A stretch of 19,930 nt of DNA from an uncultured Collinsella sp. (GTDB lineage Bacteria; Actinomycetota; Coriobacteriia; Coriobacteriales; Coriobacteriaceae). Below the pieces are notes generated by a model that ran no database searches, was not told the DNA's origin, and saw only the letters and a list, made by a program, of their open reading frames with translations. The DNA is taken from the NCBI GenBank assembly GCA_900758885.1, contig CAAETD010000063.1, forward strand, positions 1 through 19,930, read 5' to 3'. Position 1 is the stretch's first letter; every line of letters starts with the position of its first letter. This document shows positions 1 to 6,838 of the stretch, piece after piece. A program made the translations under genes and the position numbers.

Positions 1-41
1 ATCAGATCATCGACGACGAGCTTCATGGTAATGGGATTCAT
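1..41 (-). CDS. nadC: Nicotinate-nucleotide pyrophosphorylase, N-terminal fragment
   Basis: Only the first 13 codons are inside the window; the gene runs off the left edge. An ATG at 41 gives MNPITMKLVVDDL. The start lies 3 nt beyond the nadB stop, so it is probably translationally coupled to nadB. The family (quinolinate phosphoribosyltransferase) makes nicotinate mononucleotide from quinolinate and PRPP. The assignment rests mainly on the conserved nadA-nadB-nadC gene order, because 13 residues are too few for a motif match. It could be another gene placed after nadB. Confidence 0.65.
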   Translation of the reverse strand, partial: MNPITMKLVVDDL

Positions 42-44
42 GGT

Positions 45-1421
45 CTACTCCTCCACGGCCTGCGTGCCGGCGGCACGGGCCAAATCATCGATTGCAAGGG
101 GGTCGGCGCTCAGGGCGCGGTGACGCCCGTCAAGCGCGGGCTCACCGGCCTGCTCCACGGCCAGCGACTCGCCGGTGCGCATGTACCACGCGGCGCGGCG
201 GCCCCAAACCAGAGACTCGAGCAGGCTGTTGGAAGCCAAGCGGTTCTTGCCGTGCACGCCATTGCAGGCCGTCTCGCCGGCGGCGTAAAGCTCGGGCATC
301 GAGGTGCGGCCGTCCTTGTCGACCCACACGCCGCCCATAAAGTAGTGCTGCGTGGGTGTGACGGGAATGGGCTCGTCCAGGATGTCGCGACCGTCCTCCA
401 AGCAGCGCGCGCGGATGTTGGCAAAGTGCCCGGTCACCACGTCGCGCTCAACGGGGGCAAAGCTCAGCCACTCGTGCTCGGTGCCGTCCTGCTTCATCTG
501 CTCGCGGATGGCGGTGGCGACAACGTCGCGCGGCTGCAACTCGTCGGTAAAACGCTCGCCGGCGGCATTGAGCAGAATCGCGCCCTCGCCGCGGCAGCTC
601 TCGCTAATCAGGAACGTACGACCCGGCTGCGGCGAGAACAGTCCCGTGGGGTGAATCTGCACGTAGTCCAGGTGCTCCATCTTAATGCCATGCTCCTGAG
701 CAATGTAGCAGGCATCGCCCGTGAGCTGCGGGTAGTTAGTCGAATGGTCGTATACGCCGCCGATACCGCCCGTAGCCCACAGCGTGTGGCGGGCATGGAT
801 CTTAAACGGCTTACCGGCATGCACGTCCTCAGCGGCATTTGCCAGCTCGTCGGCGGGGCGAGCTGAATCGTCCTCATCCACGGCAACGGCAACAACGCCG
901 GTGCACACCGTGGCGTCATCGCGCTCGGCGGTCAGGATGTCGGTCATGGCAACGTGTTCGAGAATCTGCACGTTGTCCAGCTTACGGACAGCCTGGAGCA
1001 GCTTGGTCGTAATCTCCTTGCCCGTAATATCGGCATGGAAGGCAATGCGCGGGCGGCTGTGCGCGCCCTCGCGGGTAAAGTCGAGGCTGCCGTCGGCCTT
1101 GCGCTCAAAGTCCACGCCCATGGCCAGCAGGTCGTTGATGACCGAGCGGCTCGAGCGGATCATGATGTCAACGCTCTCGCGGCGGTTCTCGTAATGGCCG
1201 GCGTGCATGGTGTCCTCAAAGAAGGCATCGTAGTCCGAGCCTTCGGGCAGCACGCAGATGCCGCCCTGCGCGAGCATCGAATCGCACTCGTCGATGGCAC
1301 CCTTGGAGAGCATGATTACGCGCGTGCTCGTCGGCAGATTGAGAGCCGCATACAGGCCCGCCACGCCGCAACCGGCAATGACGACGTCGCACTCCATATC
1401 GGGGTATTGCTTGGTTTCCAC
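45..1421 (-). CDS. nadB: L-aspartate oxidase
   Basis: Flavoprotein that oxidises L-aspartate to iminoaspartate, the substrate of NadA, in de novo NAD synthesis; cytoplasmic. Counting from a GTG start at 1421, the FAD dinucleotide site is GCGVAG at residues 17-22 after DVVIAG. Further family blocks follow: MLAQGGI (49-55), HSRPRIAFHADITG (121-134), ATGGIGG, IHPTG, SESCRGEG, and a C-terminal FAD contact GVHGKNRLASNSLLE. At 458 residues it is shorter than the roughly 540-residue E. coli enzyme, mostly through a short C-terminal tail. The GTG is chosen because GGGAGAGG lies 6 nt upstream. An ATG at 1448 (MSHSRERIP) is a credible alternative, and the longer open frame to 1568 overlaps nadA and is unlikely. 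It lies between nadA and nadC in one operon. Confidence 0.95.
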   Translation of the reverse strand: METKQYPDMECDVVIAGCGVAGLYAALNLPTSTRVIMLSKGAIDECDSMLAQGGICVLPEGSDYDAFFEDTMHAGHYENRRESVDIMIRSSRSVINDLLAMGVDFERKADGSLDFTREGAHSRPRIAFHADITGKEITTKLLQAVRKLDNVQILEHVAMTDILTAERDDATVCTGVVAVAVDEDDSARPADELANAAEDVHAGKPFKIHARHTLWATGGIGGVYDHSTNYPQLTGDACYIAQEHGIKMEHLDYVQIHPTGLFSPQPGRTFLISESCRGEGAILLNAAGERFTDELQPRDVVATAIREQMKQDGTEHEWLSFAPVERDVVTGHFANIRARCLEDGRDILDEPIPVTPTQHYFMGGVWVDKDGRTSMPELYAAGETACNGVHGKNRLASNSLLESLVWGRRAAWYMRTGESLAVEQAGEPALDGRHRALSADPLAIDDLARAAGTQAVEE

Positions 1422-1445
1422 AGGAATCCTCTCCCTTGAATGTGA

Positions 1446-1466
1446 CATAAGGGACCGTCCCTCATG
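1446..1466. repeat. Short near-perfect palindrome between nadA and nadB
   Basis: A 21-nt near-palindrome with 9 of 10 pairs complementary around a single central base, built on AGGGAC/GTCCCT. It lies between the nadA stop and the favoured nadB GTG start and covers two alternative nadB ATG codons. It may influence nadB translation or mRNA processing, but that is inference. Confidence 0.45.
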
Positions 1467-1476
1467 CAACATTGTT

Positions 1477-2502
1477 CTAGCGTGCTGCGTACTCGAGCAT
1501 ACGGTCGAGCGTGAGCTTGGCCTGGTCGGCAGCCTCGTCCGACACGCCGATCTGCACCTCGCCCTCACCCGTCTCCAGGCAGCGCACGAGCTTCTCGAGC
1601 GTGATGAGATCCATGTTGACGCAGGTGGGCTGCACCGCGGGGAAGTAGAACTTCTTGCCGGTGCCCTGGCAGCGGCGCTCGAGCTCGTAGAGCACGCCGC
1701 GGACCGTCACGATAATGAACTCGTTGGCGTCCGACTCCTCGGCATACTTGATGATGCCGGCGGTGGAGCCGATGTAGTCAGCCTCGGCCAGGACGTCGGC
1801 CTTGCACTCGGGGTGCGCCAGTACGAGCGCATCGGGATGTGCCTCCTGCGCGTCGACGATCTGCTCGACGGTGATGATGTGATGACGCGGGCAATAGCCG
1901 TTGTTGAGAATGACGTGCTTTTGGGGCACCTGCTCGGCCACAAAGCGGCCCAGGTTCTGGTCGGGAATGAACAAGATGTGCTGCTGCGGCAGCTCGGAGA
2001 CGATCTTGACGGCGTTAGAGCTGGTAACGCACACGTCACTCCAGCTCTTGATCTCGACCGTCGAGTTGACGTAGCACACCACGGCCAAGTCATCGCCATA
2101 CTCGGCGCGTGCCGCGTCGACCGTCTCGCGCTTGACCATGTGCGCCATGGGACAGTCCGCGCCTGGCTCGGGCAGCAGCACGGTCTTGGTGGGATTGAGC
2201 AGCTTGGCGCTCTCGCCCATAAACTCCACGCCGCACAGCACGATCGTCTGCTGCGGAAGGCTCTTGGCGAGCTTTGCCAGGTAGAAGCTGTCGCCGACGT
2301 AATCGGCAACGGCTTGGACCTCGGGCGCCACATAATAGTGCGCCAGGATCACTGCGTCACGTTGGGCTTTTAGTTGCTGAATGGCCTCGACGAGCTCTGC
2401 GGGCACCAGTGCCGCGCGCTCCGTTGCCGTCGTTGCCGATGCCAGGCCGGCCGCGATATCGCGTGCAAGCTCCGATGCATCCATGTTCGCGCTCTGTGCC
2501 AT
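1477..2502 (-). CDS. nadA: Quinolinate synthase
   Basis: Condenses iminoaspartate with dihydroxyacetone phosphate to quinolinate using a [4Fe-4S] cluster; cytoplasmic. The 341-residue protein shows HYYVAPEVQAVADYVGDS (55-72), CGVEFMGESAKLLNP (90-104), VNSTVE and TSSNA blocks, HPEC (230-233) and GSTAGI. The likely cluster cysteines are C117 (GADCPMA), C204 (GYCPRHH) and C294 (TCVNM). Their 87 and 90 residue spacing matches my recollection of the E. coli and Thermotoga enzymes. The ATG at 2502 has GAGAGGGG 5 nt upstream; a TTG directly before it is in frame but less likely. First gene of nadA-nadB-nadC, with a promoter and palindromic operator just upstream. Confidence 0.97.
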   Translation of the reverse strand: MAQSANMDASELARDIAAGLASATTATERAALVPAELVEAIQQLKAQRDAVILAHYYVAPEVQAVADYVGDSFYLAKLAKSLPQQTIVLCGVEFMGESAKLLNPTKTVLLPEPGADCPMAHMVKRETVDAARAEYGDDLAVVCYVNSTVEIKSWSDVCVTSSNAVKIVSELPQQHILFIPDQNLGRFVAEQVPQKHVILNNGYCPRHHIITVEQIVDAQEAHPDALVLAHPECKADVLAEADYIGSTAGIIKYAEESDANEFIIVTVRGVLYELERRCQGTGKKFYFPAVQPTCVNMDLITLEKLVRCLETGEGEVQIGVSDEAADQAKLTLDRMLEYAAR

Positions 2503-2537
2503 CAAGGCCCCTCTCTTTTGGCGAATCTTGGGGCTTT

Positions 2538-2566
2538 AGTATGACACCTGGCTTTACAGCTGACAA
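2538..2566 (-). promoter_or_regulatory. nadA promoter
   Basis: On the minus strand, TTGTCA (2566-2561; 5 of 6 matches to the -35 consensus) is followed after exactly 17 nt by CATACT (2543-2538; 4 of 6 to the -10). Transcription would start near 2531, leaving a leader of about 28 nt before the nadA ATG. The promoter is embedded in the palindrome at 2544-2587. Confidence 0.7.
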
Positions 2567-2587
2567 GACAGCTGTAAAGCCAGGTGT
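2544..2587. promoter_or_regulatory. 44-nt perfect palindrome, candidate NAD-pathway operator
   Basis: Arms 2544-2562 and 2569-2587 (ACACCTGGCTTTACAGCTG and its exact complement) flank the 6-nt centre ACAAGA, giving 19 uninterrupted base pairs. One arm fills the -35/-10 spacer of the nadA promoter and the -35 box starts inside the right edge of that arm, so a bound protein would block RNA polymerase. The ACACCTG half-sites loosely recall those of NiaR, the niacin-responsive repressor of Firmicutes NAD genes, but I am recalling that motif from memory. No regulator gene is adjacent. Confidence 0.65.
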
Positions 2588-2793
2588 AAAGTTGAAATAA
2601 AGATTCAATCATGCGGCGGGTCCATTTTCGAACTGGCAAGCTGAGGATAGCCGAGCTCTCGATAGCGCTGGAGGCATCTTTCGCCACCGCAATACCGCTT
2701 GGCGCGAGTTGCACGCCGTGGGGCGCAAACGGCGCGCACCCCCGCGAGCGGTACGCACCCAATGTGGCAAAATCGAATTACTAAGGGGGCCGA

Positions 2794-3516
2794 ATGCTCA
2801 AGATTATTGCCTGCGACGACGACGTCGCTTTTCTAGATAGACTGCACCGGATGATCAACCGCTGGTCGGCCGAGACGGGTACGGCGGTCGATGTTGCACT
2901 CGTTACGCGCGGCGAGGACCTGCTGGCACGCCATGCCGCATCGCGCGCCGACATTATCATGCTCGACATGATCATGCCGCTCGTCAACGGCATGGACACC
3001 GCGCGCGAATTGCGCCAGGCCGACACCGCCGTGCGCCTGGTGTTTCTCACCTCATCGCCCGAATTTGCGCTGGAGTCCTACGAGGTCCGCGCCTTCGACT
3101 ATCTGCTCAAGCCCGTGACCTACGAGCGCGTGGCGCAACTGCTCGACGAGCTGTCGAGCCTGCGTCCGGCAGCGACCGACGAACTCGTCATCAAGACGTC
3201 CTTTGGCTACCATGCCCTGCGCCTATCCGATATCGAATATGCCGAGGCCCGCAACAAGCACGTGGTCTTCCACCTGCGCGATGGCCGCGATATCGAGGCG
3301 CTCGAGCCGTTCCGTAGCATCGAGGACCGACTGGCCCAAAACGCGACCTTCTTTAAGTGCCACCGCAGCTACCAGGTCAATCTGCGCAACATCGACCACT
3401 TTAACCTCACGGAAATCGTCATGCGCTCGGGCGCGTGCATACCGCTCGCGCGCAGCTGCAAGCAGGGATTCCAAGACGCCTACTTTGCGGTACGGTTCGA
3501 GGGCGGGAGACGCTGA
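2794..3516 (+). CDS. LytTR-family response regulator
   Basis: DNA-binding response regulator of 240 residues. The receiver domain (1-120) has the acidic pair D8-D9, phosphoacceptor D58 in IIMLDMIMP, T86 in VFLTSS and K107 in LLKPV. The LytTR DNA-binding domain (about 130-235) includes DIEYAEARNKHVVFH and FFKCHRSYQVNLRNI. The ATG at 2794 follows AAGGGGG at close spacing. The stop TGA overlaps the kinase ATG by one base, so the two genes are one transcript and presumably cognate. LytTR regulators with GHKL kinases commonly control peptide-signalled traits, but no peptide gene is recognisable here. The 206 nt upstream hold no clear promoter; only a weak CAAAAT -10-like string near 2767 is visible. 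Confidence 0.93.
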   Translation: MLKIIACDDDVAFLDRLHRMINRWSAETGTAVDVALVTRGEDLLARHAASRADIIMLDMIMPLVNGMDTARELRQADTAVRLVFLTSSPEFALESYEVRAFDYLLKPVTYERVAQLLDELSSLRPAATDELVIKTSFGYHALRLSDIEYAEARNKHVVFHLRDGRDIEALEPFRSIEDRLAQNATFFKCHRSYQVNLRNIDHFNLTEIVMRSGACIPLARSCKQGFQDAYFAVRFEGGRR

Positions 3517-4793
3517 TGCTTTCCTCGGCAGAACTGGTACTTTGGGCAATCCACCATGCGACGACGTTGCTCTTTGGCGTCTTTGCCTCGGCGGCGCTGT
3601 GCGGTGTCGAGATCAACCGCCGCCATTCGCTCGAGCTGGTGGGGGTCGGCGCCGTAACCGGCACCGCTTTTGCGATTGCCAACCTCGTCGGTGGTGAGCT
3701 GCTTGCCCGACAGGCCTATCCACTCGTCGTGCATCTGCCGCTTGTCGTCTACCCGTGCGTACGCTATCGCCTGAGTCCGCTGCTCGCCATCCTGGGCGTT
3801 ACCAGTGCCTACCTGAGCTGCCAGTTTAGCAACTGGGTGGGCATCGCCGCATTCGCCGCCACCGATTCGCAGGTCGCGTACTACACGGCGCGCATCATTA
3901 CCACGCTCGGCGTCTTTGCCGTCTTGTTGCATTGGGCAAGCGAAATTGGCCCCCGCCTGGCGATCAAAAGCCCCACCGAGCTGGAGATTCTGCTCATCCT
4001 GCCGCTCGTCTACTACATCTTCGACTACGCCACCAACGTCTATACCACGCTCTTCCACTCGGGCTCGGTGGTAACCGTTGAGTTTTTGGCGTTCGCCCTC
4101 TGCGCCTTCTACCTTATGTTTCTTGCCGTCTACCTTCGCGAATACGAGGCAAAGGAAATCGCCGAGCGCGAGCGCTGGATGCTCGCGACCCGCGACAGCG
4201 CGGCCATCAAAGAGCTCGAAGCCTGGCGCCAGTCCGGACGCGAGCTCTCGGTTCTCCGTCACGACATGCGCCACTACCTGCGCGGTCTAGCGACCCTAAT
4301 CGAAGAGGGTCACACCGATGAGGCGCTCGAGCGCATCGACGCGCTCTGCGAGACCAACGACCGCACCGCCGTGCGCCGCTACTGCGCCAACGAAACGGTC
4401 AACATTGCGCTCTCGTCGCTTTCCGCGGACATCAACGCGAACGGCATCACCGCCGACCTGCGCGCCGCCGTGCCCGAAACCGTCCACGTGGGCGATGTCG
4501 ATCTGTTCAGTGTGGTATCGAACGCCCTGGACAATGCCATCGCCGCGGCGAGCACCGCCCCCGAAGGCAAGCGGTTTGTCGACCTGGACCTTCGCTACGA
4601 AGACGGCCAGCTTCTATTGCTGGTTTCCAACACGTTTGGCCGTGCGCCGCACATGGTCGACGGCATGCCCGTGGCTCAGCACACTGGACACGGCTTTGGC
4701 ACCAAGAGCATTAAGCTTGCCGTCGAGCGCATGAACGGCAACTGCCAGTTCCGCATTAACGGCGACCGGTTTGAGCTGCGCGCCGTGATGTAG
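3516..4793 (+). CDS. GHKL sensor histidine kinase, AgrC/ComD-like
   Basis: Membrane sensor kinase of 425 residues, cognate to the LytTR regulator it overlaps. Residues 1-205 are hydrophobic and would form about six membrane segments, with no obvious extracellular domain; this matches the AgrC/ComD layout. A linker (206-240) leads to the phosphoacceptor region LSVLRHDMRHYL, with H249 the likely site. The ATPase has an N-box VVSNALDNAIAAAS (333-346), a VSNTFG block (370-375) and a glycine loop HGFGTKSIKL (392-401), the GHKL type. The ATG at 3516 has GGGAG 6 nt upstream. The signal sensed cannot be read from the sequence. The convergent gene ends only 18 nt after this stop, with no terminator between. 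Confidence 0.92.
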   Translation: MLSSAELVLWAIHHATTLLFGVFASAALCGVEINRRHSLELVGVGAVTGTAFAIANLVGGELLARQAYPLVVHLPLVVYPCVRYRLSPLLAILGVTSAYLSCQFSNWVGIAAFAATDSQVAYYTARIITTLGVFAVLLHWASEIGPRLAIKSPTELEILLILPLVYYIFDYATNVYTTLFHSGSVVTVEFLAFALCAFYLMFLAVYLREYEAKEIAERERWMLATRDSAAIKELEAWRQSGRELSVLRHDMRHYLRGLATLIEEGHTDEALERIDALCETNDRTAVRRYCANETVNIALSSLSADINANGITADLRAAVPETVHVGDVDLFSVVSNALDNAIAAASTAPEGKRFVDLDLRYEDGQLLLLVSNTFGRAPHMVDGMPVAQHTGHGFGTKSIKLAVERMNGNCQFRINGDRFELRAVM

Positions 4794-4811
4794 GGGCTGC
4801 CGCCAGCCTCG

Positions 4812-5387
4812 CTACAGCGGTGCGGCCGCCGGGGTCAGCTGCTTAATGTAGGCCCACATGCGCTGCTTGGCGGCCTTGTCGGTGAGCGCCGCCTCAAAAC
4901 CGTCGAGCGCCAGCACGCGGCGCCCCTGCACATGGGCGACCAGGCCGGGCTTGAGCATGGCGGTGTCAAAGTCATCAATTGCCACAAGCATATCGGCATA
5001 GGTCTCGCGCATGACATCGGCCGCACTGTTGTCCAGCAGCAGCACCGCCTCGGGGTCCAAGGTCTCCAGCGCCTCGCGGAACAGGTCGCACGTCAGGGCC
5101 TCGCCCGCCGCGACCGCTCCGTCGCCCGCGCCGGCGACGCTTGCCAGCACGCAAAAATCCTCGGGGGCATATCCGATGGCGCCGAGCGCCTTGCGCAACG
5201 CGGCGCCATCCGCGCCGGCAGCCAGCTCGCCGCCCGAGCACTCGGCTTCATCCAAATCGCCTTTGACCAGCACAATCGGCGAGCACGCATTGCCCGCGAT
5301 ACGCACACCGCGATCTGCAAGCGACGCGAGCTCCTGCTCGGTCGCCTGAGCGATGGCTTCTTTTTTCTGGCTTTGTGACGTGGGCAT
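4812..5387 (-). CDS. Unrecognised cytoplasmic protein
   Basis: Protein of 191 residues that I do not recognise. It starts with a polar, Gln/Glu-rich tail (1-25) and continues as an alternating alpha/beta protein without signal peptide or membrane segments. The blocks SPIVLVKGDLDEAE (36-49), LRKALGAIGYAPEDFCVLAS (64-83) and LETLDPEAVLLLDNSAADVM (108-127) have the rhythm of the uracil-DNA-glycosylase fold (an acidic first strand, GRAGxLL-like helix, 'I-x-P-x-V-I-x-L-G' strand). The catalytic residues and Fe-S cysteines of that family are not evident, so this is only a weak structural suggestion. The ATG at 5387 has GGAG 5 nt upstream. A longer start at 5417 would lie inside the TATAAT box and is rejected. 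It converges on the histidine kinase gene. Confidence 0.7.
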   Translation of the reverse strand: MPTSQSQKKEAIAQATEQELASLADRGVRIAGNACSPIVLVKGDLDEAECSGGELAAGADGAALRKALGAIGYAPEDFCVLASVAGAGDGAVAAGEALTCDLFREALETLDPEAVLLLDNSAADVMRETYADMLVAIDDFDTAMLKPGLVAHVQGRRVLALDGFEAALTDKAAKQRMWAYIKQLTPAAAPL

Positions 5388-5415
5388 GCGCTCTCCAATC
5401 GTTTGCGTGCCCACC

Positions 5416-5421
5416 ATTATA
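5416..5421 (-). promoter_or_regulatory. Candidate -10 box for the 4812-5387 gene
   Basis: A perfect TATAAT on the minus strand about 29 nt upstream of the chosen ATG. No good -35 hexamer sits 16-18 nt upstream. Confidence 0.5.
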
Positions 5422-5523
5422 TAAAAGAGCCGCCCGCGAGTGGTTGCTTTACGAGCCGCTGGGTATAAGCACGGTCGTACTGAGTTTTACGCGGCCGAGC
5501 CGCGTCGTATTATGGAGGTCACC

Positions 5524-5844
5524 ATGGCTGACATTAAGCAGATTACCCCCGAGAATTTCGACGCTGTCGTCAACGATAGCCTGCCCGTACTGGTTGATTT
5601 TTGGGCCCCGTGGTGCGGCCCCTGCCGCTCGCTCTCGCCCATCGTAGACGAGGTTGCCGACGAGCTGGCCGGCAAGCTGGCCGTGGCCAAGTGCAACGTC
5701 GATGACAACCAGGACCTGGCCATGAAGTTTGGCGTCATGAGCATCCCCACGCTAATCGTCTTTAAGAACGGCGAGGAGGTCGACCGCTCGGTCGGCGCCT
5801 TACCCAAGGCAAGGCTTCAGGCACTGCTGGAGAAACATCTGTAA
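5524..5844 (+). CDS. trxA: Thioredoxin
   Basis: Cytoplasmic disulfide reductase of 106 residues, the usual single-domain length. The active site is WCGPC (30-34) within VLVDFWAPWCGPC. The conserved cis-proline is P75 in MSIPT, and FKNGEEVDRSVGAL (80-93) is the typical C-terminal hairpin. The ATG at 5524 has a perfect GGAGG 5 nt upstream; the open frame extends further upstream but without a ribosome site. It stands alone, divergent from the unknown gene at 4812, and its transcript ends at the terminator at 5957. No thioredoxin reductase is nearby. TATAAG at 5464-5469 could be its -10 box, with a poor -35. Confidence 0.96.
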   Translation: MADIKQITPENFDAVVNDSLPVLVDFWAPWCGPCRSLSPIVDEVADELAGKLAVAKCNVDDNQDLAMKFGVMSIPTLIVFKNGEEVDRSVGALPKARLQALLEKHL

Positions 5845-5871
5845 TACGCTTGTTACTTGTCTGCCGTCCAT

Positions 5872-5890
5872 GAGCGGTTTCGCACCGCTC
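5872..5890 (+). other. Hairpin in the trxA 3' region
   Basis: GAGCGGT and ACCGCTC form a perfect 7-bp stem around TTCGC. No U-run follows, so it is not itself a terminator; it may be part of the trxA 3' UTR. Confidence 0.4.
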
Positions 5891-5956
5891 GCCGGAGTGC
5901 CAAACGCAAGACATGCGACCACGGATAGTATGGTAGACACAAACAGCCCCCAGTGA

Positions 5957-5993
5957 ACGGGTGCGAGTCAGACGGACTCGCACCCGTTTTCTT
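5957..5993 (+). terminator. Rho-independent terminator after trxA
   Basis: A perfect 13-bp GC-rich stem (ACGGGTGCGAGTC, 5957-5969, with its complement at 5975-5987), a 5-nt loop and a TTTTCTT tract. It lies about 113 nt after the trxA stop and insulates the nickel gene cluster that follows. Confidence 0.9.
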
Positions 5994-6020
5994 ATGCGGC
6001 GGCGCCCAAGGCGGGCGTAG

Positions 6021-6026
6021 TAGAAT
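6021..6026 (+). promoter_or_regulatory. Candidate -10 box for the nickel/hydrogenase cluster
   Basis: TAGAAT (5 of 6 matches to TATAAT) lies between the trxA terminator and the first gene, giving a leader of about 32 nt. No convincing -35 is present, and I found no GTATGA/TCATAC pair of the E. coli NikR operator type. Confidence 0.4.
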
Positions 6027-6064
6027 CTGAACCACCATATCGCCCCGCACAAAAGGAGATTCCC

Positions 6065-6313
6065 ATGCATGACGTCGGAATGAACATGAGCCAGCTTGCC
6101 ATGAGCGTCAAGCAGGTCGACGACACCATTGAGCTCGCTCACGAGTGGAGCCATCAGCTGCTGCATGCGACCGAGAACTTTGACATGGAGCGCATTGGCG
6201 CCAAGCTCGAGGCCGCCATGTCTGCGCTGCACGAGGCGCACGATGCGCTCGAGGGCTACGAGGAGGCCATCGAGGCAGATCACAACTCCGTCGGCTCTGT
6301 GAAACTGGTGTAA
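6065..6313 (+). CDS. Small unknown protein encoded just before nikR
   Basis: An 82-residue acidic protein of unknown function. It is almost entirely helical by composition, with heptad-like spacing through VKQVDDTIELAHEW and GAKLEAAMSALHEAHDALEG, so a helical hairpin or coiled coil is likely. There is no signal peptide or cysteine, but there are several histidines: H2, H26, H30, H34, H56, H60 and H69. It has a good ribosome site (AAAGGAG, 6 nt before the ATG), and its stop is separated by one base from the nikR GTG, so the two are co-translated. It begins Met-His-Asp; the nickel chaperone HypA begins Met-His-Glu and uses that histidine, but no other HypA motif is present. A role in nickel handling is inferred from position only. 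Confidence 0.8.
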   Translation: MHDVGMNMSQLAMSVKQVDDTIELAHEWSHQLLHATENFDMERIGAKLEAAMSALHEAHDALEGYEEAIEADHNSVGSVKLV

Positions 6314-6314
6314 C

Positions 6315-6809
6315 GTGGCCGAGCACGAGCACGCGCACGATCACGGTGCGGACGACGATGCGAGCTGCCGCTGCAGCGGCCCCAGCTCCGAGCTGGTCCG
6401 CTTTTCGGTCACCGCGCCCGACGACCTGCTGCGCCGCTTTGACGAACAGATCGCGCGCCGCGGTGACGTGGCCAACCGATCCGAGGCCGTACGCGATCTG
6501 ATTCGCGCCTCGATCGCCAAGGAGCAGATGCGCACGCCCGACGAGCAGGTCATCGGTTCGCTCACCATGATCTATGACCACCATACCGGCGATCTGACGC
6601 GCCGTCTGGACGAGGTGCAGCACGACTACACCGACGAGATTGTCTCGACCATGCACGTACATCTGGACCACCACAACTGCCTGGAGATTCTGGCGCTCAA
6701 GGGTCGCGGCAAACGCGTCTACGAGCTGGCGGACCGGTTGCTGGGGCTGCGCGGCGTTAAGCACGGCGAGCTCACCTGCGCCGCCACCAAGCAAAGCTTG
6801 GGGCTCTAA
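6315..6809 (+). CDS. nikR: Nickel-responsive repressor NikR
   Basis: Ribbon-helix-helix regulator that binds DNA when loaded with nickel. The RHH domain is VRFSVTAPDDLLRRFDEQIA (28-47) plus NRSEAVRDLIR (54-64), followed by an ACT-like metal domain. The nickel ligands are H103, H114, H116 and C122 (QHDY, HVHLDHHNC). Their spacing is identical to H76, H87, H89 and C95 of E. coli NikR. The start is GTG at 6315, one base after the upstream stop. The 164-residue protein is about 30 residues longer than E. coli NikR because of an N-terminal tail rich in His, Asp and Cys (HEHAHDH, SCRC). hypF follows 29 nt downstream, so it probably regulates this operon or a nickel importer elsewhere. Confidence 0.95.
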   Translation: MAEHEHAHDHGADDDASCRCSGPSSELVRFSVTAPDDLLRRFDEQIARRGDVANRSEAVRDLIRASIAKEQMRTPDEQVIGSLTMIYDHHTGDLTRRLDEVQHDYTDEIVSTMHVHLDHHNCLEILALKGRGKRVYELADRLLGLRGVKHGELTCAATKQSLGL

Positions 6810-6838
6810 CAACACGCACTTCAATGAGGGAGGGTCGC

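Noticed and set aside
45..1568. NadB extended to the ATG at 1568
   Set aside because: The extra 49 residues overlap the end of nadA and are Arg/Ser-rich without similarity to the family; GTG 1421 or ATG 1448 have better support.
2611..2784. 57-codon plus-strand ORF just upstream of the response regulator
   Set aside because: No ribosome site, Arg-rich random-looking composition, and overlap with the nadA upstream region; retained only as a note in the two-component finding.
5421..5440. MVGTQTIGERMPTS start at 5417 for the unknown protein
   Set aside because: The ATG would be part of the TATAAT -10 box and has no ribosome site; the ATG at 5387 has GGAG at good spacing.
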